This document shows, in pieces, positions 1 through 8,955 of a stretch of 53,637 nucleotides of DNA. The translations under genes and the position numbers were made by a program. The stretch comes from an uncultured Geobacteraceae bacterium (GTDB lineage: Bacteria > Desulfobacterota > Desulfuromonadia > Geobacterales > CAIOGM01): contig CAIUUR010000161.1 of NCBI GenBank assembly GCA_903902345.1, positions 1-53,637 of the forward strand. Reading direction: 5' to 3'. How positions within the stretch are numbered: the stretch's first letter is position 1; each line of letters starts with the position of its first letter. The notes beneath the pieces were generated by a model that ran no database searches, had not been told where the DNA came from, and saw only the letters and a list, made by a program, of their open reading frames with translations.

Positions 1-409
1 CGTTGGCCCGGGAAAAATGGTTGGAGACCATGACGCCGTTGATCGGTTCGGCGGGATGGGACGGCCACCACCCCACCACGTTGGAGCTCATTCCGTGCAG
101 ATGGAGCATGTTCCAGAGCGCCCGGGTGCTGCGGGAGTAGCTGGAGACGGGGCGAATTCCTCCCCCGTGGGGGTTCGGTTCCGTAAAACCGTGGATGCCA
201 TGCTTGAACGGTCGTTTCCCGGTGGCGATGGAGGTCCAGAGCATGGGGGAGATGGCCGGGTGTAGGGTGGCCAGGTTTCCCATCACCCCTTCGTTCACCA
301 TCTTATTCAGGTTGGGCATCTTCCCTGCGTCCATGAGGGGGGTAATGATCTTCCAGTCGGCGGCGTCCCAGCCGATGAGAAGGACTTTGGGCTTTTGCTG
401 TTGCGGCAT
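1..409 (-). CDS. Alkaline phosphatase / type I phosphodiesterase family protein (N-terminal part, truncated by window edge)
   Basis: Reverse-strand reading from ATG at 409 gives [75 protein letters not shown]..., the typical N-terminus of this family. Not in the ORF track because it runs off the edge. Confidence 0.88.
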   Translation of the reverse strand, partial: MPQQQKPKVLLIGWDAADWKIITPLMDAGKMPNLNKMVNEGVMGNLATLHPAISPMLWTSIATGKRPFKHGIHGFTEPNPHGGGIRPVSSYSRSTRALWNMLHLHGMSSNVVGWWPSHPAEPINGVMVSNHFSRAN

Positions 410-435
410 GAAGGGGGTCCTTGTGGGGGGGGAAT

Positions 436-1113
436 CTACCCCTCTTTCTCCTGCTTCCGTTTGCGAAAGATCGCCAATCCTCCCGCCCCCATGGCGATGA
501 GAGCCAGGGAGGTCGGTTCGGGGACGGCCGCAGGGCCGATGGTGTCGCCCGCTAGAATGGCGGTGCCGTCGGTTTGATAGGCCCAGTCGGTAATTCTGTA
601 GGAGTCCGTACTGTTGGCGGCTATGTTTACCCAGCCGTAGTTTTTGGCCCCGCCTGCGGCATTGAATGAAATACCGATATATCCGGTTTTTCCGTTTTTG
701 AAATTGCCATAAGCACCGCCATACGTTGTCTTATAAAATAACAGCCCGTCTTTTCCCCAGCTTAACTTTGGGCCGATCGGATCATTTTTGTTGACTCTTT
801 GGGCAGCGGTGCTGGATGTCAGCGCAATAGTATCTCCCGGATTCTTTCCCGTAACCTGCGCTTTTATCCTTAAATAGGTAACAGGATTAGATGCGTAAGT
901 ATTGGGATTGGAAGTTCTGTGCAGTGAATGGCTGAAGGTGAAGGAGGCGTTGGCAATGTCCAGCTGGTAAGATCCCTCGCTGATGGTCTGATTCGCGGAG
1001 CCGTGAATGACCAAGGCATCCGCCGGGCCCGCTGCCGCCAGGACCGCGCCTGCCGCCGCGGCATAGGCAAGGAGCCGTTTTTCGTCGACGTTCAACTTTT
1101 TTGTTACTCTCAT
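436..1113 (-). CDS. PEP-CTERM sorting domain-containing exported protein
   Basis: Signal-peptide-like N-terminus ([33 protein letters not shown]) and C-terminal [25 protein letters not shown] (PEP motif, TM helix, basic tail). Start moved to 1113, which has an AAGGGG SD. Confidence 0.9.
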   Translation of the reverse strand: MRVTKKLNVDEKRLLAYAAAAGAVLAAAGPADALVIHGSANQTISEGSYQLDIANASFTFSHSLHRTSNPNTYASNPVTYLRIKAQVTGKNPGDTIALTSSTAAQRVNKNDPIGPKLSWGKDGLLFYKTTYGGAYGNFKNGKTGYIGISFNAAGGAKNYGWVNIAANSTDSYRITDWAYQTDGTAILAGDTIGPAAVPEPTSLALIAMGAGGLAIFRKRKQEKEG

Positions 1114-1176
1114 GATCGTTGATCCCCTTATGCTACTGTATGCCGTTGCCGGTGAAATGCGTGCGAACAAAAGTTT

Positions 1177-1193
1177 ATGCAATTTTTCATCCA
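1177..1193 (-). promoter_or_regulatory. Candidate sigma-54 (-24/-12) promoter for the PEP-CTERM gene
   Basis: Reverse-strand TGGATGAAAAATTGCAT has GG-N10-GC spacing and TTGCAT at -12; about 65 nt upstream of the ATG. Confidence 0.5.
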
Positions 1194-1537
1194 TAACGGT
1201 TATTGCAGTATTATTTTTTCTTGGCATGGTAAACGTTCAGTTTCGGTTGCTGCTGCCGCCATCCACGTAAATGTCATGAGGAAAGACGCCACACGTAACT
1301 ATCTGGTTTTATTTAGTATAGTTGGCGGGCGAGGATCGTGTCTTCCTCTGGTGCGATCCGGGATATGGCGCTTAGGAGAAGAATGAGGAAGGAAGAGTAT
1401 GAGGGAGGAAGGAGGAGTGCGCGGCGAGAGGAGAACGGATGGGTGGGCAACGGTGAGGCGGGCGTGAGGCTGTAAAGAAATTCGACAAAATGTGTAAGGA
1501 AAATCGACGGTTTCGACTTCCCTTGGACCATATGATT

Positions 1538-1560
1538 GTAGGGACACGGCGCGCCGTGCC
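1538..1560. repeat. Short palindromic intergenic repeat (GTAGGGACACGGCGCGCCGTGCC)
   Basis: Near-perfect palindrome; similar architecture at 8195-8218 and 48628-48660. Confidence 0.6.
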
Positions 1561-1647
1561 GCCACGCAAGCGCACCTGAAACGTGTTACTTCGCTCTCTT
1601 CGGGGAGTACCGCACTTTCGGGGATTAACTTTGTCCCTTCTTTCTGC

Positions 1648-1653
1648 TACTAT
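1648..1653 (+). promoter_or_regulatory. Candidate sigma-70 -10 box (TACTAT) upstream of rluD leader
   Basis: TACTAT with a weak upstream -35 (TTAACT-like); followed by two hairpins before rluD. Confidence 0.35.
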
Positions 1654-1708
1654 GTACTGATACTGGAGTTCCCGCTCCGGTAATCATCAAAAAACGTATA
1701 AATCTGAT

Positions 1709-1740
1709 GAGGCGCGGCAGGGTAACCGCGCCTCGTTTTG
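1709..1740 (+). terminator. Rho-independent terminator-like hairpin in the rluD leader
   Basis: GAGGCGCGG-cagggtaa-CCGCGCCTC followed by GTTTTG, immediately 5' of the rluD ATG. Confidence 0.55.
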
Positions 1741-1752
1741 TGTGGACACTTT

Positions 1753-2703
1753 ATGGAAACCAGAAACTTCATCGTATCCGCCGAGGGTACGCTTTCCCGC
1801 CTTGATCTGACGATCTGCCGCGAGATGACCGAATTGAGCCGCTCCACGGTTCAGCGTCTCATTGACGAGGGGCGCGTGACGGTGGACGGTCGGTCGGAAC
1901 GCGCATCCCTCAAGCTAAGAGGAGGCGAAGAGATCTGCGTCATCGTCCCCCCTCCCGTCCCCGCCGAGCCGACAGCCGAGGAAATTCCCCTGGAGATTCT
2001 TTACGAGGACGCCGACCTGGTGGTGATCAACAAACCGGCGGGGATGGTGGTCCACCAGGGGGCGGGGAACAGCAGCGGCACCCTGGTGAACGCTCTCCTG
2101 GGGCACTGCCATGATCTCTCGGGGATCGGCGGTGAACTCCGTCCGGGGATCGTCCACCGCATCGACAAGGATACCTCCGGCATCCTGGTGGCGGCCAAAA
2201 ATGACCGGGCTCACCAGGCGCTGGCGGAACAGTTCCGGCTCCATACGGTCAAGCGGCTCTACCGGGCCATCGTCTTCGGTGCGCCGCTGGAAGAGAGTGG
2301 ACGGATCGAGTCGGAGATCGGACGCCATCCGGTGGACCGCAAAAAAATGTCATCAACGGCGCGTCACGGCAAGCGGGCGGTCACCCGCTGGAAGGTTCTG
2401 GCCCGCTATCCGCGGTTGACGTTTTTGGAAATCCGGCTGGAAACCGGCAGGACGCACCAGATTCGGGTCCATCTTTCGGAGAAGGGACATCAACTGGTGG
2501 GGGACGAGGTCTACGGCGGCGGGAGTCGTCTTGCCGGGATAGCAGATTCCCGCTTGAAGAAGCTGATCATTGATCTGAATCGACAGGCGCTTCACGCCAT
2601 GACCCTTGGCTTCGTCCATCCCGTGGATGGCCGCTACCTGGAATTCACCACCCCGCTGCCCCATGATATGCAGCGGATACTGGACCACCTGGAGAAATTA
2701 TGA
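1753..2703 (+). CDS. rluD: RluA/RluD-family 23S rRNA pseudouridine synthase
   Basis: S4-like N-terminus (LSRSTVQRLIDEGRVTVDG) and the catalytic HRIDKDTSGILVAAK motif; RTHQIRVH; ATG at 1753. Confidence 0.92.
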   Translation: METRNFIVSAEGTLSRLDLTICREMTELSRSTVQRLIDEGRVTVDGRSERASLKLRGGEEICVIVPPPVPAEPTAEEIPLEILYEDADLVVINKPAGMVVHQGAGNSSGTLVNALLGHCHDLSGIGGELRPGIVHRIDKDTSGILVAAKNDRAHQALAEQFRLHTVKRLYRAIVFGAPLEESGRIESEIGRHPVDRKKMSSTARHGKRAVTRWKVLARYPRLTFLEIRLETGRTHQIRVHLSEKGHQLVGDEVYGGGSRLAGIADSRLKKLIIDLNRQALHAMTLGFVHPVDGRYLEFTTPLPHDMQRILDHLEKL

Positions 2704-3497
2704 AGCAGAGCAAGGTCGAAAAAATACACTATCTCGAGCCTGAGCTCTTTACTGCAGCCGGGGTATCGTCACATGGATTCACGACCCGGCATGAGGGAGT
2801 CTCTCGCCCCCCGTATAATTCGTTGAACCTGGGGACGACCACTCTGGATGCAGCGCACAATGTGGAAGGAAACCGCCACCTCCTCGCCAACGCCTTTGGC
2901 GGGAGTCCGGAGCGGTTTGTGGCCGTCACCCAGGTACATGGCGTCGATCTTCTGATCATCGATGCTCCCAATCCCGACTATCTTCATTTCCAGCGACTGG
3001 CTTGCGACGGGATCATCACCAATCAGCCGGAGGTGATGATCGCGGTGAGCGTCGCCGATTGCGTTCCGGTACTCCTCCTGGACCCGGAGAAAAAGGTTGT
3101 TGCCGCACTTCATGCCGGGTGGAAGGGGACGGCGGGAAACATCAGCGGCAAGGGGGTGGCGGCCATGGTTGACCTCTTCGGCTCCGATCCGGCCCATATC
3201 CTTGCCACCATAGGTCCTGCCATCAGCCCCTGCTGTTACGAGGTGGATCTACCCGTGGTGGAGGCATTCCGCACCCAGGGTGGTGGGTATGAACGCTTCG
3301 CGGAACCCTCCGGTGAGGGAAGGTGGCGGCTGGATATGTCCGCGGCCAACGTGGCGCAACTCCGGGATGCGGGGCTGTCGGAGCAGAACATTGAGGTTGC
3401 CGGGCAGTGTGTCTCCTGCACCCCCGAACTCTTTTTCTCCCATCGTCGCGACAACGGCGTTACCGGAAGGCAGATGGGTTTCATCATGCTCAAATAA
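2700..3497 (+). CDS. pgeF: Peptidoglycan editing factor PgeF / YfiH polyphenol oxidase family
   Basis: HGFTTRHEGVSRPPYNSLNLG, ADCVPVLLLDPEKKVVAALHAGWKGT, CTPELFFSHRRDNGVTGRQMGFIML are family signatures. Confidence 0.93.
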   Translation: MKQSKVEKIHYLEPELFTAAGVSSHGFTTRHEGVSRPPYNSLNLGTTTLDAAHNVEGNRHLLANAFGGSPERFVAVTQVHGVDLLIIDAPNPDYLHFQRLACDGIITNQPEVMIAVSVADCVPVLLLDPEKKVVAALHAGWKGTAGNISGKGVAAMVDLFGSDPAHILATIGPAISPCCYEVDLPVVEAFRTQGGGYERFAEPSGEGRWRLDMSAANVAQLRDAGLSEQNIEVAGQCVSCTPELFFSHRRDNGVTGRQMGFIMLK

Positions 3498-3498
3498 A

Positions 3499-3560
3499 AA
3501 CGTTCAAGGTTCAAAGTTCTATGTTCTACGTTGAACCCTGAACCTTGAACCTGGAACGTT
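3499..3560. repeat. Imperfect intergenic inverted repeat built from GGTTCAA / TTGAACC units
   Basis: AACGTTCAAGGTTCAAAGTTC...GAACCCTGAACCTTGAACCTGGAACGTT; arms are largely self-complementary. Confidence 0.75.
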
Positions 3561-3582
3561 CCGGGTGCAAAGGATTTCTGAC

Positions 3583-4374
3583 ATGAATGCAATCATAAAC
3601 GGGATTTCCCTGGCCTACGACGATGAGGGGAGCGGGCCGGCATTGCTCCTCATTCACGGCTTTCCGCTTTGCCGGAAGATGTGGCGTCCGCAATTCAACT
3701 CCCTCCCCCCTGCAGGATTTCGGCTGATAGCTCCGGACCTGAGAGGGTTCGGTGACAGCGATGCTCCGGATGGGCCTTATTCCATCGACCTCTTTGCCGA
3801 TGATCTGGTGGCGCTGCTGGACCATCTGGAGATCGACAGTGCGGTGGTGGGTGGGATGTCCATGGGCGGATATGTCCTCTTTAACCTTCTGGAACGGTAT
3901 CCCCAGCGGCTCTCCGGCGCCTGTTTCATCACCACCCGCGCCCATGCAGACGACGAGTTGGGGAAGTCGCAGCGGTTACGGGTCGCCCAGGAGGTGATGA
4001 AGTTTGGTCCGGATGTCATTGCCGAATCCTTCGAACAGGTACTCTTTGCCCAGGAGACCCTGCAGGAACGGCCGAAGCTGGTGGGGGAGGTTTACGGTTG
4101 GATGGTCGGAACCGACTCCCGGGGGCTTGCCGGTGGTCTTCTGGCCATGCGGGAGCGGAAAGATTACCGTGATCTTCTCCATACTTTCCGCGTCCCGTCT
4201 CTGTCCATCGGCGCCGAGGACGATAAGGCGGCGCCGCCGGAGAAGGCCCGGGAAATTGCGGCGGGAATTCCCGGTTGCCGCTTATCCATAATCCCCCATG
4301 CCGGACATATGGCAAATCTGGAGAACCCCGGCGCCTTCAATGATTGTCTGCTGGAATTTCTGCGGTCGCTTTAG
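3583..4374 (+). CDS. Alpha/beta-fold hydrolase
   Basis: LLLIHGFPLCRKMW, nucleophile elbow GGMSMGGYV, C-terminal PHAGHMANLENP. Confidence 0.92.
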   Translation: MNAIINGISLAYDDEGSGPALLLIHGFPLCRKMWRPQFNSLPPAGFRLIAPDLRGFGDSDAPDGPYSIDLFADDLVALLDHLEIDSAVVGGMSMGGYVLFNLLERYPQRLSGACFITTRAHADDELGKSQRLRVAQEVMKFGPDVIAESFEQVLFAQETLQERPKLVGEVYGWMVGTDSRGLAGGLLAMRERKDYRDLLHTFRVPSLSIGAEDDKAAPPEKAREIAAGIPGCRLSIIPHAGHMANLENPGAFNDCLLEFLRSL

Positions 4375-4907
4375 AGCCGGTTGAGGTAGGAGAGTGTTTC
4401 TCCTGCAATTTCCGGGGAGTCGATGAGGACGGAAAGCTCATTGTTGTGCCGGAGAGCACCCTCGGTGAGGTTATGGCTCCCCAGGAAAACGTAGCGGCTG
4501 TCGATAACGGTCACTTTCAGATGGGTCACCACGTCGGGGGTGTCGAAGAAAACCTTGATCCCTCCACGGGCCAGCAGGGCCGCGGTATGGAGGTTTTCCT
4601 CATTTAACCGGTCTTTCTGCCGGGTCTTCTCCAGGATCACCCGGACCTCAACTCCGCGTCGACGCGCCTGGATCAACTCCTCCAGAACCTTCTCCGATTC
4701 ATTCTTCCCATGAACCACGAAGAGGTAATAGGAGCAGACGATGCTCTTCCGCGCATTTCTGATGCCGCCCATGATGGCCCCGGAAAATTCACCGTCTTTA
4801 AGGAGGGTGACTGCGGCGTCGCGGGGTTCCGCTACGACCGAAGAGGGGGCAGAGGCTATCCCCAACAGGGTCGCGGCAAGGAGGGCGCAGAGAGTTTTCC
4901 AGTTCAT
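4371..4907 (-). CDS. Secreted phospholipase D-like (single HKD) domain protein
   Basis: Signal peptide (MNWKTLCALLAATLLGIASAPSSVVA); HLKVTVID plus GSHNLTEGAL match the HxK(x)4D(x)6GSxN motif. Confidence 0.85.
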   Translation of the reverse strand: MNWKTLCALLAATLLGIASAPSSVVAEPRDAAVTLLKDGEFSGAIMGGIRNARKSIVCSYYLFVVHGKNESEKVLEELIQARRRGVEVRVILEKTRQKDRLNEENLHTAALLARGGIKVFFDTPDVVTHLKVTVIDSRYVFLGSHNLTEGALRHNNELSVLIDSPEIAGETLSYLNRL

Positions 4908-5071
4908 ATTCGTCCCCCGGGAGAAGCCTTCGGCTGAGATACTCTGCATTATTGCCATTATCTGCCGGATCAGGCTGAACAGCTTAAAAAATATCTTGAA
5001 AAAGTGCAAGGGGCATTCTATTAATGGGGTAGAAATCTTCCTATTCCCCATTTCCGAAAGGAGTAATTTTT

Positions 5072-6094
5072 ATGAATAATCGTTTTCTTGACGCCTGTTG
5101 GGGAAAACCCGTTGACCGGACACCCGTGTGGCTCATGCGCCAGGCCGGTCGTTATCTACCCGAGTATATGCGGGTCCGTTCCAAGTGCACCTTTCTGGAA
5201 CTCTGCAAAAGTCCCGAATTGGCCGCCGAGGTGACCCTTCAGCCGGTGGAGATCCTCAAGGTGGATGCCGCCATTCTCTTCTCGGATATACTTACCCCCG
5301 TGGAGCCCATGGGGATGAAGCTGGACTTCGTCCCCGGTCCGCTCTTCGAACACCCCATTCGGACCATGGCCGACGTGGAGGCGCTCCGGATTCCCCAGAT
5401 GGAACAGGATGTTCCTTACGTACTGGAAACCATCAAGATCCTCCGGAGGGAGCTGGAGGGGAAGGTGCCGCTCATCGGTTTCGGCGGGGCCCCTTTCACC
5501 CTGGCCTGCTACATGGTGGAAGGGAAGGGGTCCAAGGATTGGGCAACCATGAAGCGGATGATGTACACCGCTCCTGAGGTCTACCACGCCCTCATGGAGA
5601 AGGTTACCACCATGGATATGGAGTATCTCAATGCCCAGATCAAGGCAGGGGCTCAGGCGATACAGATTTTCGATACCTGGGGTGGCGTTCTCTCCCCGGC
5701 CGATTATGTCAGGTATGTTCTTCCCTATACGACGAAGCTCATCAATGGACTGAACCGGCTGGAGACCCCGGTCATCCACTTCGTGAAAGGGGCAGGGAGC
5801 ATGCTGGACATCGTCAAACAGGCGGGCGGAGACGTCATGGGGCTGGACTGGCACGTGGAGTTGGGGAAAGCCCGAGACATCCTGGGGCCGGATATGGCGG
5901 TGCAGGGGAACCTGGATCCCACCGTCCTCTTTGCGTCCCCCGAGATCATAGAGCGGGAGGTGAAGCGGGTTCTGGACGAAAACGCCGACCGGCCGGGGCA
6001 TATCTTCAATCTGGGACACGGCATTTTGCCGACGGTTCCGCCGGCAAACGCGATCCACATGGTGGAGTGTGTCCATCGGTTGTCGCAGAAATAG
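5072..6094 (+). CDS. hemE: Uroporphyrinogen decarboxylase
   Basis: PVDRTPVWLMRQAGRYLPEY, GGAPFTLACYMVEG, NLGHGILPTVPPANA are HemE signatures. Confidence 0.97.
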   Translation: MNNRFLDACWGKPVDRTPVWLMRQAGRYLPEYMRVRSKCTFLELCKSPELAAEVTLQPVEILKVDAAILFSDILTPVEPMGMKLDFVPGPLFEHPIRTMADVEALRIPQMEQDVPYVLETIKILRRELEGKVPLIGFGGAPFTLACYMVEGKGSKDWATMKRMMYTAPEVYHALMEKVTTMDMEYLNAQIKAGAQAIQIFDTWGGVLSPADYVRYVLPYTTKLINGLNRLETPVIHFVKGAGSMLDIVKQAGGDVMGLDWHVELGKARDILGPDMAVQGNLDPTVLFASPEIIEREVKRVLDENADRPGHIFNLGHGILPTVPPANAIHMVECVHRLSQK

Positions 6095-6114
6095 CTGGAG
6101 ACAAAGGCAAAAGC

Positions 6115-6166
6115 AATGGAACGCGAAGCAAATCTGGTCTGAGCGGATAAACGCAGATCAGGCAGG
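6115..6166. repeat. Intergenic repeat with GGAACGCG...GCGGATAAACGCAGATC units
   Basis: Shares ATGGAACGCG and GCGGATA(N)ACGC words with 31912-31971. Confidence 0.5.
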
Positions 6167-6219
6167 GGTATGTCTCAAGTGATTCGCACCTAAGAAGGTA
6201 TCCTTATAATGCAAAACAA

Positions 6220-6314
6220 TGTCATTCCGAGCGACTTGTGCTGAGCGAAGTCGAAGCAAGCGAAGGATCTGCTTCTCTTTGAAAAGCAGATCCTTCGCGT
6301 TGCTCAGGATGACA
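6220..6314. repeat. Inverted-repeat element (GTCATTCCGAGCG...GCGAAGGATCTGCTT / AAGCAGATCCTTCGC...CAGGATGACA)
   Basis: Long interrupted palindrome with complementary ends (TGTCATTC / GGATGACA) and core (GCGAAGGATCTGCTT / AAGCAGATCCTTCGC). Confidence 0.8.
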
Positions 6315-6481
6315 GACGGTTGTTATATTTTTTCACGTTTGGTGGGTATCTGTGGCAGGCAGGGAATTAAAGAAAGCGGGGGGGGGGGCTATTCTATCAG
6401 CTTTATGAGCAGGTCGGCAACCAGTAATGTCCGGAGGAAGCCGGCGCCGATAATCCCGCGAACCAGGTTAGCTTCCAACGT

Positions 6482-6958
6482 CTACGGGTACACCCGCGCC
6501 ACGAATTCCGCCACGCAGGCGGGTTTTGCCACTCCTTCAATCTCCACGGTGTAACTATAGATTATCTGGACACCATCGCCCACCTTCTCCGCACCCAGGA
6601 GCATGGTCCGCGCCCTGATCCGGGAATCCACAACCACGGGGGCCGGATACCGGACCCTGTTCAGCCCGTAGTTGACCCGATAGCGCATTCCCGGATAGTT
6701 CTTCTGGAAATAATCGGGATGATTGCTCTCGGTGAGACAGGGGAGGAGCGCCAGGGTCAGATACCCATGAGCCACCGTGGCGCGGTAGGGGGATTCCTCT
6801 GCGGCCCGCTGGGGATCGGTGTGAATCCACTGAACGTCACCGGTCACCCGGGCAAACTCGTCGATCCGCTCCTGATCAACTGTCAGCCACTCTCCAAGAT
6901 GAATTTCGGCGCCCAGCTTCGGGGTCAGGAAGGAGATGAGGTTATCGGCCGGGGTCAT
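6482..6958 (-). CDS. MaoC-like (hotdog-fold) dehydratase
   Basis: DEFARVTGDVQWIHTDPQRAAEESPYRATVAHGYLTLALLP is the (R)-hydratase/NodN-like signature. Confidence 0.9.
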   Translation of the reverse strand: MTPADNLISFLTPKLGAEIHLGEWLTVDQERIDEFARVTGDVQWIHTDPQRAAEESPYRATVAHGYLTLALLPCLTESNHPDYFQKNYPGMRYRVNYGLNRVRYPAPVVVDSRIRARTMLLGAEKVGDGVQIIYSYTVEIEGVAKPACVAEFVARVYP

Positions 6959-6961
6959 ACG

Positions 6962-8032
6962 TCACTCCCCCTTCTGAACCTTGAGGGGGATGTAGTTGCA
7001 GAACGGCTCCTCTTCCATGTAGTCGCCATGCACCGCATCGGCCCGGGCCCGACAGCCGCCACAGACGTTGATGTATTCGCACTGACCACACTTCCCCTTG
7101 TATGCCTTGAAATCCCGGAGGTTTCTAAAAATCTCCGAATTCTCCCAGATCTCACGGAAAGGTGTCTGCTTCACGTTGCCGGCGGTGCGATGGAAATAGG
7201 AGCAGGGTTTCACATTGCCGAAACAGTCGATGAGGCAGATGGACTGGGCCGCGATGCACCCCTTCCCCCCACCCGTGGAGAAGGTCAGCGATCGGCGGTG
7301 AAACTCCACCCCCTCGGTCTTGGCCTTCTGGGGGACGATGCGGTAGTAGTGGGGAGCGCAGGTGGGACGCATGAGGATATCATCTTCCTGTTTCTCCTGC
7401 TGGTAGTGCCAATCCAGGATCTCTTCGTAATCTTCCTTGGAGATCAGCTCGCTCATGATATCTTCGCCGCGACCGGTAGGAACTATCATGAACATGTACC
7501 AGGCCGTCGCCCCCAGGGACTTGGCCACCTTGAAGGTGTTGGCGATGTCGTGCTGATTTCGTTTGGTGAAGGATGAGTTTATGAGGAACTTCTGCCCATG
7601 CTTTCGGAACAGTTCGGCTGCATTGAGCACCCCCTGGAAGGCGCCGGGGGAGGAGCGGAAATCGTCGTGGACCGCTGCCGTGGAGCCGTCCAGCGAGAGG
7701 GAGACCATCTTGATATCAGCCTTCTTCATCTTCTCGCAGACCTCATCGGTAACGAGGGCGCCGTTACTGGCCATGCAGATCCGAAGTCCCAGCGACGTGC
7801 CGTACTGTGCCAGCTCAAAGATGTCCTTGCGCATGAGCGGTTCGCCGCCGGAGAGAACCACCACCGGCTTGGAAAAGTCGGAGATCTCCTTCAGTAGCTT
7901 TTTCCCTTCTTCCGTGGTGAAATCTCCCTCGGAGGAGGTCAAGTCCGAGGAACAGCGGCAGTGGACGCACTTAAGGTTACATTTTTGCGTAGTTTCCCAC
8001 GCAATCCATTTGGGGATATATTCTTCGGCCAT
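6962..8032 (-). CDS. Radical SAM/SPASM protein, AhbC/AhbD/NirJ-like (alternative heme pathway family)
   Basis: CNLKCVHC (CxxxCxxC), [10 protein letters not shown]-terminal SPASM cysteines [33 protein letters not shown]. Confidence 0.85.
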   Translation of the reverse strand: MAEEYIPKWIAWETTQKCNLKCVHCRCSSDLTSSEGDFTTEEGKKLLKEISDFSKPVVVLSGGEPLMRKDIFELAQYGTSLGLRICMASNGALVTDEVCEKMKKADIKMVSLSLDGSTAAVHDDFRSSPGAFQGVLNAAELFRKHGQKFLINSSFTKRNQHDIANTFKVAKSLGATAWYMFMIVPTGRGEDIMSELISKEDYEEILDWHYQQEKQEDDILMRPTCAPHYYRIVPQKAKTEGVEFHRRSLTFSTGGGKGCIAAQSICLIDCFGNVKPCSYFHRTAGNVKQTPFREIWENSEIFRNLRDFKAYKGKCGQCEYINVCGGCRARADAVHGDYMEEEPFCNYIPLKVQKGE

Positions 8033-8194
8033 GATTTCTCCGTTTGTCGTGATTACCTGATGATACTACTATGGTTGCCGGAATAAAGACAAGCAGATTG
8101 TCCTTAAGCGCAGAGGAAATAAGAACGGGGATTATTCCGGTTACAAGCAATAAGGGGGATCGGTTTCAACGTTTGCGTGGTGTAGGGAGAAGGG

Positions 8195-8218
8195 AGGGGC
8201 ACGGCGCACCGTGCCCCT
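8195..8218. repeat. Palindromic repeat AGGGGCACGG-CGCA-CCGTGCCCCT (terminator-like on + strand)
   Basis: 10-bp perfect stem, T-run on the + side; resembles 1538-1560. Confidence 0.65.
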
Positions 8219-8228
8219 TTTTTGCGGT

Positions 8229-8903
8229 TTACTCTTCGTCTCTGAGGATGTAGCCGACACCGCGGACGGTGTGGATCAGCTTCTTCTCGGCTTCGCGGTC
8301 GATCTTCTTCCGGAGATAATTGACGTAGACGTCGATGATGTTCGTGAAGCTGTCAAAAGTGTAATCCCAGACATGCTCGGCTATCATGGTACGGGTCAGG
8401 ACCTGGTTGGGATTGCGGACCAGGTATTCCAGGAGAGCATACTCCTTGGCGGTGAGATCAATCTCCTTCTCCGCGCGCCAGACCTTGTGCGTGACCGGGT
8501 CGAGACGGAGATCCGCGAAACGGATCTCGGCGCCCCGATCGAACTCGCTGCGACGGAGCAGTGCCCGGACCCGAGCCAGCAGTTCGGCAAAGGCGAAGGG
8601 CTTGGTCAGGTAGTCATCGGAACCCGAATCGAGACCGGCGACGATATCTTCCACTTCGTTCTTGGCGGTGAGCATCAGAACCGGGGTCAGGATCTTCCGA
8701 CTCCGCAGTTCCTTCATGATGGAGACCCCGTCCATTTTGGGGAGCATGACGTCCAGGATGATCAGGTCAAAGGACTTCTCGGAGGCCGTGGCGAGTCCTT
8801 CTTCTCCGTCATGGATCGTTACCACCTCGTACTTCTCTTCTTCCAGCCCACGCTTGATGAAGCTGGCTACTTTTTTCTCATCTTCCACAACCAGAATTTT
8901 CAT
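8229..8903 (-). CDS. OmpR/PhoB-family response regulator
   Basis: MKILVVEDEKKVASFIKRGLEEE, LDVMLPKMDG, KPFAFAELLARVRALLRR, winged-helix VRGVGYILRDEE; SD GGAG precedes ATG at 8903. Confidence 0.95.
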   Translation of the reverse strand: MKILVVEDEKKVASFIKRGLEEEKYEVVTIHDGEEGLATASEKSFDLIILDVMLPKMDGVSIMKELRSRKILTPVLMLTAKNEVEDIVAGLDSGSDDYLTKPFAFAELLARVRALLRRSEFDRGAEIRFADLRLDPVTHKVWRAEKEIDLTAKEYALLEYLVRNPNQVLTRTMIAEHVWDYTFDSFTNIIDVYVNYLRKKIDREAEKKLIHTVRGVGYILRDEE

Positions 8904-8955
8904 GTCGCTCTCCTTTCGTGCCATGTGTGCTACTCCTCTGTTCTTAAAGTGATAG

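Noticed and set aside
1375-1440. Purine-rich tract (gaagaatgaggaaggaagagtatgagggaggaaggagg) as a triplex or regulatory element
   Set aside because: No mirror symmetry good enough to support H-DNA; may simply be biased non-coding sequence.
1299-1565. 88-aa ORF and nested small ORFs in the 1.3-1.6 kb gap
   Set aside because: No start context, low-complexity composition, no family resemblance.
5156-6076. 306-aa minus-strand ORF opposite hemE
   Set aside because: Shadow ORF; hemE is unambiguous.
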